Assembly (NCBI GenBank): GCA_019636385.1
Contig: JAHBXT010000004.1
Coordinates: 124,001 to 188,000 of the forward strand
Length of the DNA stretch: 64,000 nucleotides
Reading direction: 5' to 3'
DNA from: Pirellulaceae bacterium
GTDB lineage: Bacteria > Planctomycetota > Planctomycetia > Pirellulales > Pirellulaceae
Shown here: one piece after another, positions 9,210 through 18,368 of the stretch
How positions within the stretch are numbered: the first letter of the stretch is position 1
Layout: every line of letters starts with the position of its first letter
The notes under the pieces: model-generated
What the model was told of the DNA's origin: nothing
Database searches by the model: none
What the model saw: only the letters and a program-made list of their open reading frames with translations
Made by a program: the position numbers and the translations under genes

Positions 9210-9842
9210 CTACACTCGCTGAATGATCTGCTGGGTAGCGAAACGCACTTTGTGTTTAGTCGCATCAACATCACTTGGGTCTCGATAGCCGAGCGCGCAG
9301 CCCACCACCGAGCGATAGCCGAGCGCCTCGAGCCCCAAAAGCTTATCGTAGGCGTCCAGTTGAATACCTTCCAATGGACAAGCATCAACGCCAAGTATGG
9401 CAGCGGCTGTGAGCAATTGCCCCAGGGCCAAATAGACCTGACGACTGTTCCAATCCAAATGCGATTCAGACTGTGCAATCGCCGACAGCAGCATGCGTCG
9501 ATACCCGGCCAGCGCAGCTGGCAATACCCCGCGCGCATCGGCGGTCTGCTGAACGTGTTGGTCGATATAGGCTTCATCCAGCTGCTCCTTGGCGGTCAGT
9601 ACGACCATGTGCGAGCAATCAGCCGGTTGTCGCTGGTTCCACGAAATCGCGGGAAGCTGGGCTTTGATCTCGGGACTGGTGATGACCACGAATCGCCAGG
9701 GCTGTAATCCATAACTGCTGGGGCTCAGCACTAGAGCTTGCTCCAGGACTTGCCAAGTCGCCAAGTCGATTTGACGTTGTGGATCGAATTTTTTGACAGC
9801 ATATCGCCAATTCAATTGCAGCAATAGTTTCTGTGTATCCAT
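9210..9842 (-). CDS. Nitroreductase-family NAD(P)H-dependent flavoprotein
   Basis: This 210-residue protein has the NfsB/nitroreductase layout: N-terminal R-Y-A-V-K-K-F-D, the FMN-contact region S-P-S-S-Y-G-L-Q-P-W-R-F at about 37-48, and C-terminal A-L-G-Y-R-(D)-P near 180. The family reduces nitro, quinone or enone groups with FMN and NAD(P)H in the cytoplasm. The ATG at 9842 gives a full-length family member. It is directly upstream of the ABC exporter on the same strand, which may point to a shared detoxification role (inference). Confidence 0.88.
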   Translation of the reverse strand: MDTQKLLLQLNWRYAVKKFDPQRQIDLATWQVLEQALVLSPSSYGLQPWRFVVITSPEIKAQLPAISWNQRQPADCSHMVVLTAKEQLDEAYIDQHVQQTADARGVLPAALAGYRRMLLSAIAQSESHLDWNSRQVYLALGQLLTAAAILGVDACPLEGIQLDAYDKLLGLEALGYRSVVGCALGYRDPSDVDATKHKVRFATQQIIQRV

Positions 9843-9880
9843 GGCCTGGCGCTCAACACAAAGTGAACAAAACTGCCTGA

Positions 9881-12508
9881 CTACTTGACGGCTAACAAGA
9901 GACGCTGGCGAATCAGATAAAGTGCCGTGCTTTCCTCAACCTTTTTGCCTTCAAGATCGCTGACGTAGAACACGTCGACGACTTGATCCAGGTGCGTACT
10001 GATCTTGGCGACATGCAAGACCAGTTCCATGTCGAACAGTACCTTAGAGACGTCGTACAGCAACCCCATGCGGTCGTAGGCGAACAGCGTAATGATCGTG
10101 TGATGGTCTGACGTACTGTTATCGAAGCGAACCAGTGTCGGCTGTGTCTTCAGGTTTGCCGCTGCCTGTCCACTATACTTATTCCATTTTTTGGCAAACG
10201 TCGGTGTCGCAGGATTGTCCGGATCTAAGGCTCTGCGAATTGCTTGACAGACGGCTTCGATGCGCGAATCGGAAGGTCGACCGTCCGACTGTGGATCTTC
10301 AACCAAGAACCGGTCCCAGGCAATATTGCCCGGTTGCGTATGTATGTCGGCGTTTAGAATCTGCATTTCCTGGCTAGTCAGCGCTCCAGTAATGCGATGA
10401 AACGTGCCGATAAGCCGGCCGTGCTGCTGTGTGGCAATCGTGAATTCAATAGCCTTTTGCGATTCGATGTATTTCCCCCAAGCCAAACACGGTTGTTGGT
10501 CCAGCAGTTTGAACTGCTCCAATTCGCCCACGAGCTCTTTAGGCGAGGAACGCATCAAATAGCCGATGGGTAATGCCTCTACCTGCTGTTGCCACCAATC
10601 CTGATCGGCGTCACCGGTTACCGCATCCAGCACAGCTTGGCGGCGAGAAGCAATCTCGGCGCGAAAGCCTTCTCCAGGTTTATCATCGCGAAAGTGAGCA
10701 TCGGTCTGATAGTAGAGCTGCAGCAGCAAGTCGATCTTCCACTGATTTACCACATCCGGACCGACGCTGGCCAGATCGGCGTAGGTCAGCAGTAACAGCA
10801 GTTGCAGACGTTCGCTGGAGCCTACCACTGCAGCAAACCGTACGGCCGCCGCACGATCACTGAGGTCATAGCGAAACGCGGTGAGCGCTAACAACAGGTG
10901 TTGGTGAACTAAAAATGCTAATGTCTCTTGATCTTGTGGACTCAACTGGAGCCGATCCGCCACATTCAACGCGATGCGGCGCCCAACTTCGCTGTGATCT
11001 TCCGGGTAGCCTTTGCCCAGATCGTGAATCAGCAGCGCGAGATGCAGAATCGCTTTGTGCTTAAGGCCGCGATAGATGACTCCCAGCAGTGATGGATTAG
11101 ACTCCAGTTCCGTCACGCACTCAACAGCCCGAATCGAATGCGCATCGACGGTATACTTGTGATACTGATTGAACTGCAGCAAGCAGCGGGCGTGAGTCAT
11201 TTCAGGAATGACCTGCTCGAGCACACGCAGTTCATGTAGTCTTCGCAACTGACCGGCCAGCCCCGTGGTACTGGACATCAGTTCCCAGAAACGGCGGATA
11301 GTCACCGGATCGATCTGTCCGACAGGTCGATTGCGCATGGCGATACGAATTTGCCGCCACGTTTCATGTTCGATGGGTTTACCATAGCGACTGGAAATCG
11401 ACATTAGTTCCAGCACTGCCGCCGTGTCGCGTGTCAGTCGATCCAGTCCGGCAGGCGTGGCCCATACATGCCGGATACCAACACGGTAGTCGCGCTGCAC
11501 GCGAATCGCCATTGTGTGTTCCAGCGACTGCACGAACAAGGAACTATATTTGGCCGATTCCAGCACATGCGCGCTACTATATCGAATTTCGCTGGTGTGT
11601 GCGAAATACTCTTGCATGAACTGCTCGACCGGCAGAATGCCTTCGGCGCCAGTATAGCCGGCCCACTGCGCCATTTGCATTTGTAGAGCCCGATCCAGTT
11701 GATCTTGCGTTTTACCGGCCACAAAGTGCATTTGATGGCGCAGTCTCAGCAAGAACAGATGGGCATCCCGCAGCGACTGAAAGTCCTCTTGCGATAGATG
11801 CCCCTGAGACTCGAGTTTGCTCAAGTCAGCTTCGCCATACTGTGCGAAACCCAGCCAGCGTACCAACTGCACGTCGCGCAGGCCTCCTCGGGAGCGCTTG
11901 ATATTGGGCTCCAGCAAGAACACCGTTTCGCCGTATTTACGACGTTCCTCGCGGCGCGACTTTTCGATGAGGGCAATCAGCCGCTTGCTGCGCTTGCGAG
12001 TCCCCTCGCGGAAGGCGCGAAAAAAACTTTCAAATAGCGACTGGCTACCGGCCAACTGGCGACTCTCCACCAGCGTCGTAAATACGGTCGCATCGCTCCA
12101 AGCCAGCTTGAGAGCCTGCGGCGCAGTGCGGAGCGAAAACCCTAACAGCATCCCGGTGTCGCCAATCCACTGGCAGAGACTCTTGGCGACTTGTCCAGCA
12201 GCTTGTTCATATTCCGGAGCGTGCAGTAACATTAAATCCGCATCCGAATAAGGCGACACGTCGCGGCGCCCATAACCACCGTGCGCTACCAGTGCCAGCA
12301 TGTTTTCGGGGTGGTCAAGTTGTGCCTGATTCAGCGCTTCGTCAAACAGCCCCAAAACCACATCGTCCCACAAGTCGGCCAGGCCGTGACTGACCTCAAG
12401 CGCAGAACCGCCGCTATCATGCAGCGCATGAAGAGACAACAGCCCTTCTTTGTAGCGCTTTCGCGACTGGACAACTTCGGCGGAAAAGCCCGATGTGGAG
12501 CTGCTCAT
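9881..12508 (-). CDS. glnD: [Protein-PII] uridylyltransferase/uridylyl-removing enzyme GlnD
   Basis: The 875 residues match GlnD in length and order. The nucleotidyltransferase domain shows G-G-Y-G-R-R-D-V-S-P-Y-S-D-A-D-L at about 95-110; a linker domain follows. The HD hydrolase domain is marked by H-D-L-G-K-G near 490, and two ACT domains lie at the C terminus. GlnD uridylylates PII when glutamine is low and removes UMP when it is high. The PII gene lies 20 bases upstream on the same strand, so sensor and target form one operon. Both catalytic centres appear intact. Confidence 0.95.
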   Translation of the reverse strand: MSSSTSGFSAEVVQSRKRYKEGLLSLHALHDSGGSALEVSHGLADLWDDVVLGLFDEALNQAQLDHPENMLALVAHGGYGRRDVSPYSDADLMLLHAPEYEQAAGQVAKSLCQWIGDTGMLLGFSLRTAPQALKLAWSDATVFTTLVESRQLAGSQSLFESFFRAFREGTRKRSKRLIALIEKSRREERRKYGETVFLLEPNIKRSRGGLRDVQLVRWLGFAQYGEADLSKLESQGHLSQEDFQSLRDAHLFLLRLRHQMHFVAGKTQDQLDRALQMQMAQWAGYTGAEGILPVEQFMQEYFAHTSEIRYSSAHVLESAKYSSLFVQSLEHTMAIRVQRDYRVGIRHVWATPAGLDRLTRDTAAVLELMSISSRYGKPIEHETWRQIRIAMRNRPVGQIDPVTIRRFWELMSSTTGLAGQLRRLHELRVLEQVIPEMTHARCLLQFNQYHKYTVDAHSIRAVECVTELESNPSLLGVIYRGLKHKAILHLALLIHDLGKGYPEDHSEVGRRIALNVADRLQLSPQDQETLAFLVHQHLLLALTAFRYDLSDRAAAVRFAAVVGSSERLQLLLLLTYADLASVGPDVVNQWKIDLLLQLYYQTDAHFRDDKPGEGFRAEIASRRQAVLDAVTGDADQDWWQQQVEALPIGYLMRSSPKELVGELEQFKLLDQQPCLAWGKYIESQKAIEFTIATQQHGRLIGTFHRITGALTSQEMQILNADIHTQPGNIAWDRFLVEDPQSDGRPSDSRIEAVCQAIRRALDPDNPATPTFAKKWNKYSGQAAANLKTQPTLVRFDNSTSDHHTIITLFAYDRMGLLYDVSKVLFDMELVLHVAKISTHLDQVVDVFYVSDLEGKKVEESTALYLIRQRLLLAVK

Positions 12509-12528
12509 AGCGTTAACGTTTCGTGCCG

Positions 12529-12867
12529 CTAGATGGCTTCTTCGCCCGATTCACCGGTGCGAATGCGAATCACGTCGGACAGCTCAGACACGAAGATTTT
12601 GCCATCACCAATTTGGCCGGTAGGAGCGACTCGCAAGATTGTTTCGACCACCGCTCGGTAATCGGTATCGTTGCAGATGATCTCGATCTTGACTTTGGGA
12701 ACGAAATCGACGGCATATTCGGTTCCACGGTAGATTTCGGTATGTCCCTTCTGGCGACCATATCCGCGCACTTCCGTAACAGTCATCCCGTGCACGCCTT
12801 GTTCAGTCAGCGCATTCTTCACGTCCTCTAGCTTAAAATGGCGAACGATCGCCTCTACCTTCTTCAT
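12529..12867 (-). CDS. glnB: Nitrogen regulatory protein PII (GlnB/GlnK)
   Basis: The 112 residues are a full PII protein starting M-K-K-V-E-A-I. The T-loop reads R-G-T-E-Y-A-V-D-F with the tyrosine exactly at position 51, the residue uridylylated by GlnD. The C-terminal signature T-G-x-x-G-D-G-K-I-F is present. AGGCGG is found just upstream of the ATG. PII integrates ATP/ADP, 2-oxoglutarate and glutamine status. With no amtB beside it, GlnB and GlnK cannot be told apart. First gene of the glnB-glnD operon. Confidence 0.95.
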   Translation of the reverse strand: MKKVEAIVRHFKLEDVKNALTEQGVHGMTVTEVRGYGRQKGHTEIYRGTEYAVDFVPKVKIEIICNDTDYRAVVETILRVAPTGQIGDGKIFVSELSDVIRIRTGESGEEAI

Positions 12868-12978
12868 GAATCCGCCTTTCCAGCAGTAACGCCCCAGTTC
12901 TAAACCCAGATTAATCGCCTACCAACTGCCTTAAGTCTAACCTGGACTGGCGTTTGCAGGAATCCGAGTCTAGCCTGG

Positions 12979-13557
12979 TTACTCTGGACGCCGCCAAATC
13001 GACTCGCTACCACCGCAACGGCTGTTAGCCAGTCGAGCCAAGACAAACAGCAAATCGCCAAGTCGATTCAGATAGATCAAGGCCAAGCTGTAATCGGCTG
13101 TGTCCGGCTGACGGATTAAACCTACCAATTCGCGCTCGGCGCGGCGGCACACCGTACGTGCTAAATGCAGATAAGCCGCCACGGGAACCCCGCCCGGCAT
13201 GATAAAATTCGCCAGCGGCGGTAGATCATGCTCTGCTCGGTCGATTATCGCCTCCAATGCCAAGACGCGCCCTGGGCTCAGCAAACGCATTGAATTCCCA
13301 TCGGGGTCGGGCGTGGCCAGCTCCGCCCCCATGGCGAACAAATCGGATTGCATTTCATGAAACGACTCCGACCAAGACTTATCCACCAATGCTTGGTCGC
13401 GCAACGGTTCCGGCAACATGGCTTGAACCACGCCCAGTAGAGCGTTTAGTTCGTCGACGCTACCGTAGGCGACTATGCGCGAATCGTCCTTGAATACTCT
13501 GGGGCCAGCAAACAAGCCGGTAGTTCCGGCATCTCCTGTTTTGGTATAGATTTTCAC
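12979..13557 (-). CDS. Cob(I)alamin adenosyltransferase, PduO type
   Basis: Starting at the GTG at 13557, the 192-residue product opens with K-I-Y-T-K-T-G-D-A-G-T-T-G-L, the ATP-binding N terminus of PduO/MMAB enzymes. It continues with G-S-V-D-E-L-N-A-L-L-G and ends with the family's R-x-x-C-R-R-A-E-R-E region and L-N-R-L-G-D-L-L-F. It adds the 5'-deoxyadenosyl group to cob(I)alamin. The frame is open further upstream, but that extension is not family-like and would overlap the divergent Nudix gene. GAGGA lies ten bases before the GTG. Confidence 0.92.
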   Translation of the reverse strand: MKIYTKTGDAGTTGLFAGPRVFKDDSRIVAYGSVDELNALLGVVQAMLPEPLRDQALVDKSWSESFHEMQSDLFAMGAELATPDPDGNSMRLLSPGRVLALEAIIDRAEHDLPPLANFIMPGGVPVAAYLHLARTVCRRAERELVGLIRQPDTADYSLALIYLNRLGDLLFVLARLANSRCGGSESIWRRPE

Positions 13558-13720
13558 TAGCGACGGTTCCTCATCGAGTTCAGCGGTCGTGGCGGGGTAA
13601 CGCAGGCGAGTTGGCCAGTGCCTGCGGCCTGGATAACGGTTTATTGACTGCGCGGTTAGCAGTTGCACTGCGGGTCGGAATGTGTTTTGACGGACAGTAT
13701 TGTACGAATCGGATACGACA

Positions 13721-14143
13721 ATGGGAGATATTGTAGAAGCCGCTGGCATGTTCATCCTGACCAGGTCCCAGCCGGCGCAGTTCTTATTGCTCAAACACAA
13801 CAATCGCTGGGATTTGCCTAAAGGTCACATCGATCCCGGCGAAGATCTGCTGACGGCCGCCCTGCGCGAGACCGAAGAAGAAACCGGTATTGGCAGTCAA
13901 CAAGTTGAAGTGGACGACCAGTTCCGATTCGTGATCGAATATCCGGTGCAATCTTCCAAGCGAGGTGCCTACCACAAGCGCGTCACCTATTTCCTGGGCT
14001 ATGTGGATAGCGTCAAACCGATCCACTTGACTGAACACATTGGATATCAATGGTTCGGTTGGCCAGCCCGCGGAAGTATTCAAGCGGCAACTATCGACCC
14101 ATTGTTGCAAGCATTAACGCGCTATCTGAACCACGACAATTAG
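13721..14143 (+). CDS. Nudix hydrolase, diadenosine-tetraphosphatase-like
   Basis: This 140-residue protein contains a complete Nudix box (G-H-I-D-P-G-E ... R-E-T-E-E-E-T-G) at about residues 38-60, preceded by W-D-L-P-K-G-H. The W-D-L-P-K-G form is typical of bis(5'-nucleosyl)-tetraphosphatases and related small Nudix enzymes. ATG at 13721 is used; a TTG at 13700 is possible. No Shine-Dalgarno is seen, and a TTGACG at 13687-13692 upstream hints at a promoter with a very short leader. Divergent from the cobalamin adenosyltransferase. Confidence 0.9.
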   Translation: MGDIVEAAGMFILTRSQPAQFLLLKHNNRWDLPKGHIDPGEDLLTAALRETEEETGIGSQQVEVDDQFRFVIEYPVQSSKRGAYHKRVTYFLGYVDSVKPIHLTEHIGYQWFGWPARGSIQAATIDPLLQALTRYLNHDN

Positions 14144-14301
14144 CATGGGCCACTGCTCAAGACCACATACAGCCGCAATCTATTGACTTGCGCAAGCTTC
14201 ATGAGTTGGCGAGAAAACGCAGTGTTCGCTGACTGGCGCAGCAGTTGCGTTTTGCTCAGCAACCAAGGCTGACTAGACGGGGCTATCCTGGACAAATGCG
14301 C

Positions 14302-15981
14302 TCAGGGTTTGATCGTCACGCTGATATCAGAAATCTTGCTAACCGCGTTTAACAGCTCGCGCCACGGCCGGTAGGGGTTTTCGCCAACGCTGGAGACAGC
14401 TCGCATGGCCACGTGCAGTCGCGAAACAGGCTCCGACTGCGTCGCGTCCAAGTCCAGCCAATGGTCGTCCACCCAGGCTTGAGTCCATACGTGGAACCTG
14501 GCGTTGGCTGTGGCCGCGTCGATCAACAATCCGCCCATCAACCGCGCAGGGATCTGCTGCTGCCTCAATAGCGCGGCCAGCACACACGCACATTCAATGT
14601 TTCCGCCGCTACGATGGCGGGCCGATTCGATAGTGCTCTTGATCTCACCAATTCGCGGTTGCAGTTGCCAGACGTTATTCAATTGAGCTTGCAGGACTAA
14701 TGCGCGTTGCCGGAGATCGTCGCTGGACTGATCGGCTAAAAATTCTTGAGTCATCTGGGCAATAAGTGAATTGCTGGCGGGCACCAGCGCTGTCGCAGCT
14801 AAATCGTCCGGTAGCGGTGCAGAACTGGCACCGCTGGCGGTACCCCCAGATGTGAGTGTCCCTAGCGATAGTTCGCCGGTGCTGGCATTGAGCAAACGCA
14901 GTTGTTGCCGCTGGCTAGAAATAAACTGCTGCTCCAGATCCAGGTCCAGCGAAAACACCCGCAGCCGTAGCGGGTCTGTTTGAGGCAGCGCCACTCCGTC
15001 GGCGGTCAATTGAAATTCTTTTTGTATCTCCACAGCAAACCGCGTCTGGTCGGACAAGCGATCGACGGTTTCTGTATCGACGCGCAATTGCAACGTTGGC
15101 TCACCCGTCAGCGTAACCGACTTGGCAATGACTCCATACTCATCGGTCCAGATGTGTGATAAGACGTTGGCTTCCGGCGGGCCGATGGTGGCTTGAATCT
15201 GTAGCAACTTGGCCGCCTTGCCATCGGCTAAGGTCGTAATGTCTGGCCCCTTGGCTTCCAAGCGAACTGGCAAGAAATCACTCATTTGCGGAATGAAAAT
15301 CTGGCCCTCGATGATCTTCCCGGGAGCCATGGGCGCACGCATCAGCATCATTTGCAGCCCCATTGAGCCCCAGGTACCCTTGGGCCAAGGTATTTTTTTG
15401 GTGGTCGGGGCAGCATTGCCCTCGCGGCGCGTCACCTGCAGCTCGCCAAAAACCAAGCGACCTTCGGTCTCCAGCTCGACAGCCTCGCCTGCCTTGGACG
15501 AAAAACGGAAACTGGATAGCTCCCCATTGGATCGCTGAATCTCTTCGTATACCACGTGCCGTGGCTCGATGGCGGCTCCGCTAAAGTGGCGTTCAATGAA
15601 GTCCTCGCGGCGCAGCCTCAGTTGGCCGGATTTGGTCAGTTCGCCCTGCTGGACCGAAATTCGCGAATAGCCGACGCGAACCGATCCTCGATACTGGACC
15701 TCGGCGGTCTGCCAGGGCAAGCGGTCCGGCGCAATCCAGTCTTGGCTAGAAATTTGCCCCGCCAGACGAATCTGCTGGATGTCATCCTCTAGTGGTTGGA
15801 CCGGTTGATCGGTCTTCAAGCCAGCCACAGGATCCAAGAGTTGTTGACGAACTTCGTCTGACAAAGGCTGACTACGTTGACAACCCGACGTGATCCAGCA
15901 GCAACCGATGGCACAGGCCAACCTTAGAGCACGATTTAGAGGTACTCGCTGCATTTTCAAGGATACAGAAACCAGGGACAT
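14302..15981 (-). CDS. Lipoprotein with a transglutaminase-like domain
   Basis: From the ATG at 15981 the product is 559 residues, with an N-terminal hydrophobic stretch ending in a lipobox (I-T-S-G-C, then Q-R-S). The middle ~350 residues are unassigned beta-rich sequence. The C-terminal ~120 residues form a transglutaminase-like core: Cys in G-G-N-I-E-C-A-C-V-L-A, His in A-R-F-H-V-W-T, and Asp in W-L-D-L-D-A-T. It probably acts as a protease, amidase or structural protein at the membrane surface. Later ATGs exist; the 15981 start has AGG about nine bases upstream. Confidence 0.8.
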   Translation of the reverse strand: MSLVSVSLKMQRVPLNRALRLACAIGCCWITSGCQRSQPLSDEVRQQLLDPVAGLKTDQPVQPLEDDIQQIRLAGQISSQDWIAPDRLPWQTAEVQYRGSVRVGYSRISVQQGELTKSGQLRLRREDFIERHFSGAAIEPRHVVYEEIQRSNGELSSFRFSSKAGEAVELETEGRLVFGELQVTRREGNAAPTTKKIPWPKGTWGSMGLQMMLMRAPMAPGKIIEGQIFIPQMSDFLPVRLEAKGPDITTLADGKAAKLLQIQATIGPPEANVLSHIWTDEYGVIAKSVTLTGEPTLQLRVDTETVDRLSDQTRFAVEIQKEFQLTADGVALPQTDPLRLRVFSLDLDLEQQFISSQRQQLRLLNASTGELSLGTLTSGGTASGASSAPLPDDLAATALVPASNSLIAQMTQEFLADQSSDDLRQRALVLQAQLNNVWQLQPRIGEIKSTIESARHRSGGNIECACVLAALLRQQQIPARLMGGLLIDAATANARFHVWTQAWVDDHWLDLDATQSEPVSRLHVAMRAVSSVGENPYRPWRELLNAVSKISDISVTIKP

Positions 15982-16281
15982 GTGACGTTGCCTGCCAATT
16001 CGATCAACCGGGTAACAAAAGTGATCCTTCGAGCCCACAACGCGGGCGATGATGCTCGAAAACATCAATTGTATCACAGTCCGGTTTCCAAGCGGCAACA
16101 GCGCCCTAGGACACTCTCAGATTGTAACGATTACAGGGATTCTTTCCGTTGGGAATCTCTAGGAAAGCTGGCTACTTTCGAGCGATTTGGAGTTTGCGCT
16201 GCGCCAGTAACCTAATTTTGGTTGTCGCAAAACAGCCTGATGTTTTGGCTAGTTCTCCACGAATCCCTGAAAGACTTGATA

Positions 16282-16989
16282 ATGGCCTCTCGGCAAACTC
16301 CGCCCGTCGCCAATCCGTCCGTGAGTACGCCCTCAGTGAACTCGTCGATGGCATTTGGTGGACTGACCGAACAACAACTTGAAGCACACCTGGAAGTTTG
16401 TCAGTACGGCGTGTTTGAATTGACGGATGCAATTCGCCCCTCAGTTGATTTGCAAGTCATACCTCGTCAAGGCTTTCGCCATGATATGTATGTCGATCCT
16501 AACAACAATGCCAAGGTTCCGGTCATTATGGCCGCAGCCTCGCGTGAGCGGTTGTTCGATCTGTTCATCGACATGCTAGACACTCTTGGCTCCGTCGTCG
16601 ACGTTGTGCTAGAGACCAGTCACCATCATGACAGCGGGCATCAAGACTATTACCGCGAGCACATTGACCTGCCAGTGCTAAAGAGCATTCTGTACGAGTT
16701 CGAAGACTTACTGATGAACGATGGTTGTGCAGGCCTCGCTGTATTGAATCCCAAAAGGCAGCAAGAAGTTCAGTTCGACGAACACAAGCTGATTATCGCC
16801 TACGGTTCGCCGCTGGAATCGTTCGAGCGAGTACTCATCAAGCACGATGTCTACATCGACAAAGGCATCCGATTCATCACCGAGGCCGAACATGTGCACA
16901 CCAGCAGCGAAAAGATGTACGACCAGTTCCTGTCGCTGGCAACGCGACTAGGAATGGAAGCTGAAGGCGACGACGCCGCAACCTGCTAG
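16282..16989 (+). CDS. Uncharacterised cytosolic protein
   Basis: The 235-residue product from the ATG at 16282 has no signal peptide or membrane span. Its N-terminal ~20 residues are Ser/Pro-rich and likely disordered; the rest is a mixed alpha/beta domain with a His-rich H-H-H-D-S-G-H near 120 and D-x-Y-I-D-K-G-I-R-F near 200. I do not recognise a family. The 300-base gap upstream, shared with the divergent transglutaminase gene, shows no further feature. The gene converges with the Fur-family gene, ending 10 bases from it. Confidence 0.7.
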   Translation: MASRQTPPVANPSVSTPSVNSSMAFGGLTEQQLEAHLEVCQYGVFELTDAIRPSVDLQVIPRQGFRHDMYVDPNNNAKVPVIMAAASRERLFDLFIDMLDTLGSVVDVVLETSHHHDSGHQDYYREHIDLPVLKSILYEFEDLLMNDGCAGLAVLNPKRQQEVQFDEHKLIIAYGSPLESFERVLIKHDVYIDKGIRFITEAEHVHTSSEKMYDQFLSLATRLGMEAEGDDAATC

Positions 16990-16999
16990 TCGAATGGCA

Positions 17000-17521
17000 T
17001 TACACACGGTCCTGGCGATGCCGCTGGGACTTGCGAGCCTGGCTGCAGTTTTCGCATACCCCCTGAATGATCAACCGGTGACTGCGCACGCGAAAGCGAT
17101 GGCTACGAGCGATTTCGTCGCGAAGCTGCACCAACTGCGGCGTCTGAAACTCGATCAACCGATGACAGCCGGTGCAGTACAAATGATCATGTTCGGGGTA
17201 ACCGTAGTCGTGCTCATAAACGCTGCGGCCATTTAGCTCAAACCTACGTAACAGGCCTGCGTCCACAAACTCCTTGAGGGTCCGGTAGACAGTTGGACGA
17301 CTGACGTAGTTGGGCTGCCCGCGTTTGGGCAGTTGTTCCATCAACTGGTCGGCATCAAAATGCTCATGCCGCTGAAATACCTGTTCGACCAAGTACCGCC
17401 GCTGTTCGGTCTTTCTCAGGCCGCGTGAGGCCAGATACTCCTCGAAACGTTCGTTGGGGGTCTGTGAGACCTGAACAGCTTCGAGCCCGCTGGCCGGCTG
17501 GGCAGTCGATTGATTGGGCAT
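17000..17521 (-). CDS. Fur-family transcriptional regulator
   Basis: This 173-residue protein has a Fur winged helix (R-K-T-E-Q-R-R, then S-R-P-T-V-Y-R-T-L-K-E-F as recognition helix) and a dimerisation/metal domain. The latter has H-x-H-x-Y-C-x-x-C around 108-116 and C-E-N-C near the C terminus, the structural zinc site. The family includes Fur (iron), Zur (zinc) and PerR (peroxide); the sequence does not settle which. No metal-transport gene is adjacent. The inverted pair of REP-like repeats at 17566-17622 lies just upstream. Confidence 0.9.
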   Translation of the reverse strand: MPNQSTAQPASGLEAVQVSQTPNERFEEYLASRGLRKTEQRRYLVEQVFQRHEHFDADQLMEQLPKRGQPNYVSRPTVYRTLKEFVDAGLLRRFELNGRSVYEHDYGYPEHDHLYCTGCHRLIEFQTPQLVQLRDEIARSHRFRVRSHRLIIQGVCENCSQARKSQRHRQDRV

Positions 17522-17565
17522 GACACTCTAGTCCAACGACAGAATTAGACCAGCGGCCTATTGGC

Positions 17566-17622
17566 AGCTATCGTCGCCAGACGGTGGGCGAACCGCTCTC
17601 TCACTGTCCGGCAACGGTAGCT
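17566..17622. repeat. REP-like repeats, two copies facing each other
   Basis: 17566-17586 and 17602-17622 are near-perfect reverse complements (about 17 of 21 positions) of the consensus CACCGTCTGGCGACGGTAGCT, separated by 15 bases. Each has its own small stem and the pair can form a longer hairpin. It lies between flgM-like and fur-like genes on the minus strand and could act as a terminator for the upstream gene or as a REP-type unit. Confidence 0.55.
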
Positions 17623-17705
17623 ACTGGTACGTCGGCATTGGCCATCGGCCAATGACCGCTTGAATGACGATCCAAGCTGCGTAGTTACGTCAGTATTGTG
17701 TTCGA

Positions 17706-18002
17706 TCAACCCAAGGAATCCAACAGACGATCTAAGGCGACCGACAGTTTTTCCGGAGTCTCATAGGTACCCTGAGCGATGGCGTTACGGATTTCTGCAA
17801 CCCGCTCGGCTCTGATGTCGCTCCCGGTAGGAGAGCCGGCAGCCTGAGAGGCCAACAATTGCTGTGCTTCCGCCGACAATTCCAATTGGTCCTGCGGCAA
17901 TCCGACCGGCACCGGTGCCTGCACAGGTTTGGCGGACGAGGCCCCGGCGGTTCGAGCTGCGTGTTGAATGGATGTCGCCGACTGCAAACTGTTGATTTGC
18001 AT
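17706..18002 (-). CDS. flgM: FlgM-like anti-sigma-28 factor
   Basis: This 98-residue protein has a disordered Ala/Ser/Pro-rich N-terminal half. Its C-terminal helical segment matches FlgM: R-A-E-R-V-A-E-I-R-N-A-I, then G-T-Y and L-D-R-L-L-D-S-L. FlgM binds and holds sigma-28 until export through the flagellar hook. No other flagellar gene is near, so the partner cannot be seen here. A sigma-70-like promoter lies just upstream, and GGGGAG precedes the ATG by about ten bases. Confidence 0.72.
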   Translation of the reverse strand: MQINSLQSATSIQHAARTAGASSAKPVQAPVPVGLPQDQLELSAEAQQLLASQAAGSPTGSDIRAERVAEIRNAIAQGTYETPEKLSVALDRLLDSLG

Positions 18003-18368
18003 GAAGTAGGTTCTCCCCTGAGAGTTCGCGTGTAAGTGACTTATAGGACAGTGGACTATACGAGGTCAAGTCCAATCAGAGCGTCGCATTCCGTGTCGGA
18101 ATCGAATGTGCCTGTCCATAGCAACCTTAGGAGACCAGCGCGAGCGCAGAATTCTGTACAGCACTTATCGACTGTTGGCCCAGGCCACCCGCGTGTTTCC
18201 CGTAAAATACAGGTTTTGCCAGCATTTCGGTTTGTAACGGGCTGGCGAATGATAGGTGTGCAATTCTAGCCTGACAGTAGACATGCTGCTAGGCTGCTAC
18301 GATTACCAGCCTGTGGACCAGGGCTGGCATCTGCTCTCTGGCGTGAATCGCGACAGCGACGGCAGTTG
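18003..18368. other. Intergenic region, 366 bases
   Basis: Apart from the promoter of the FlgM-like gene at its left end, I saw no convincing gene, RNA or repeat here. It also carries the downstream flank of mqnD, with no clear terminator. Confidence 0.5.
18040..18069 (-). promoter_or_regulatory. Sigma-70-like promoter for the FlgM-like gene
   Basis: Read on the minus strand, TTGACC (18069-18064), an 18-base spacer and TATAAG (18045-18040) precede the ATG at 18002. The match is good, though the spacer is one base longer than ideal. It suggests housekeeping rather than flagellar-cascade control. Confidence 0.5.

Noticed and set aside
13558..13803. N-terminal extension of the cobalamin adenosyltransferase
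   Set aside because: The extra 82 codons are not family-like, overlap the divergent Nudix gene and lack a ribosome site; the GTG at 13557 gives the normal length.
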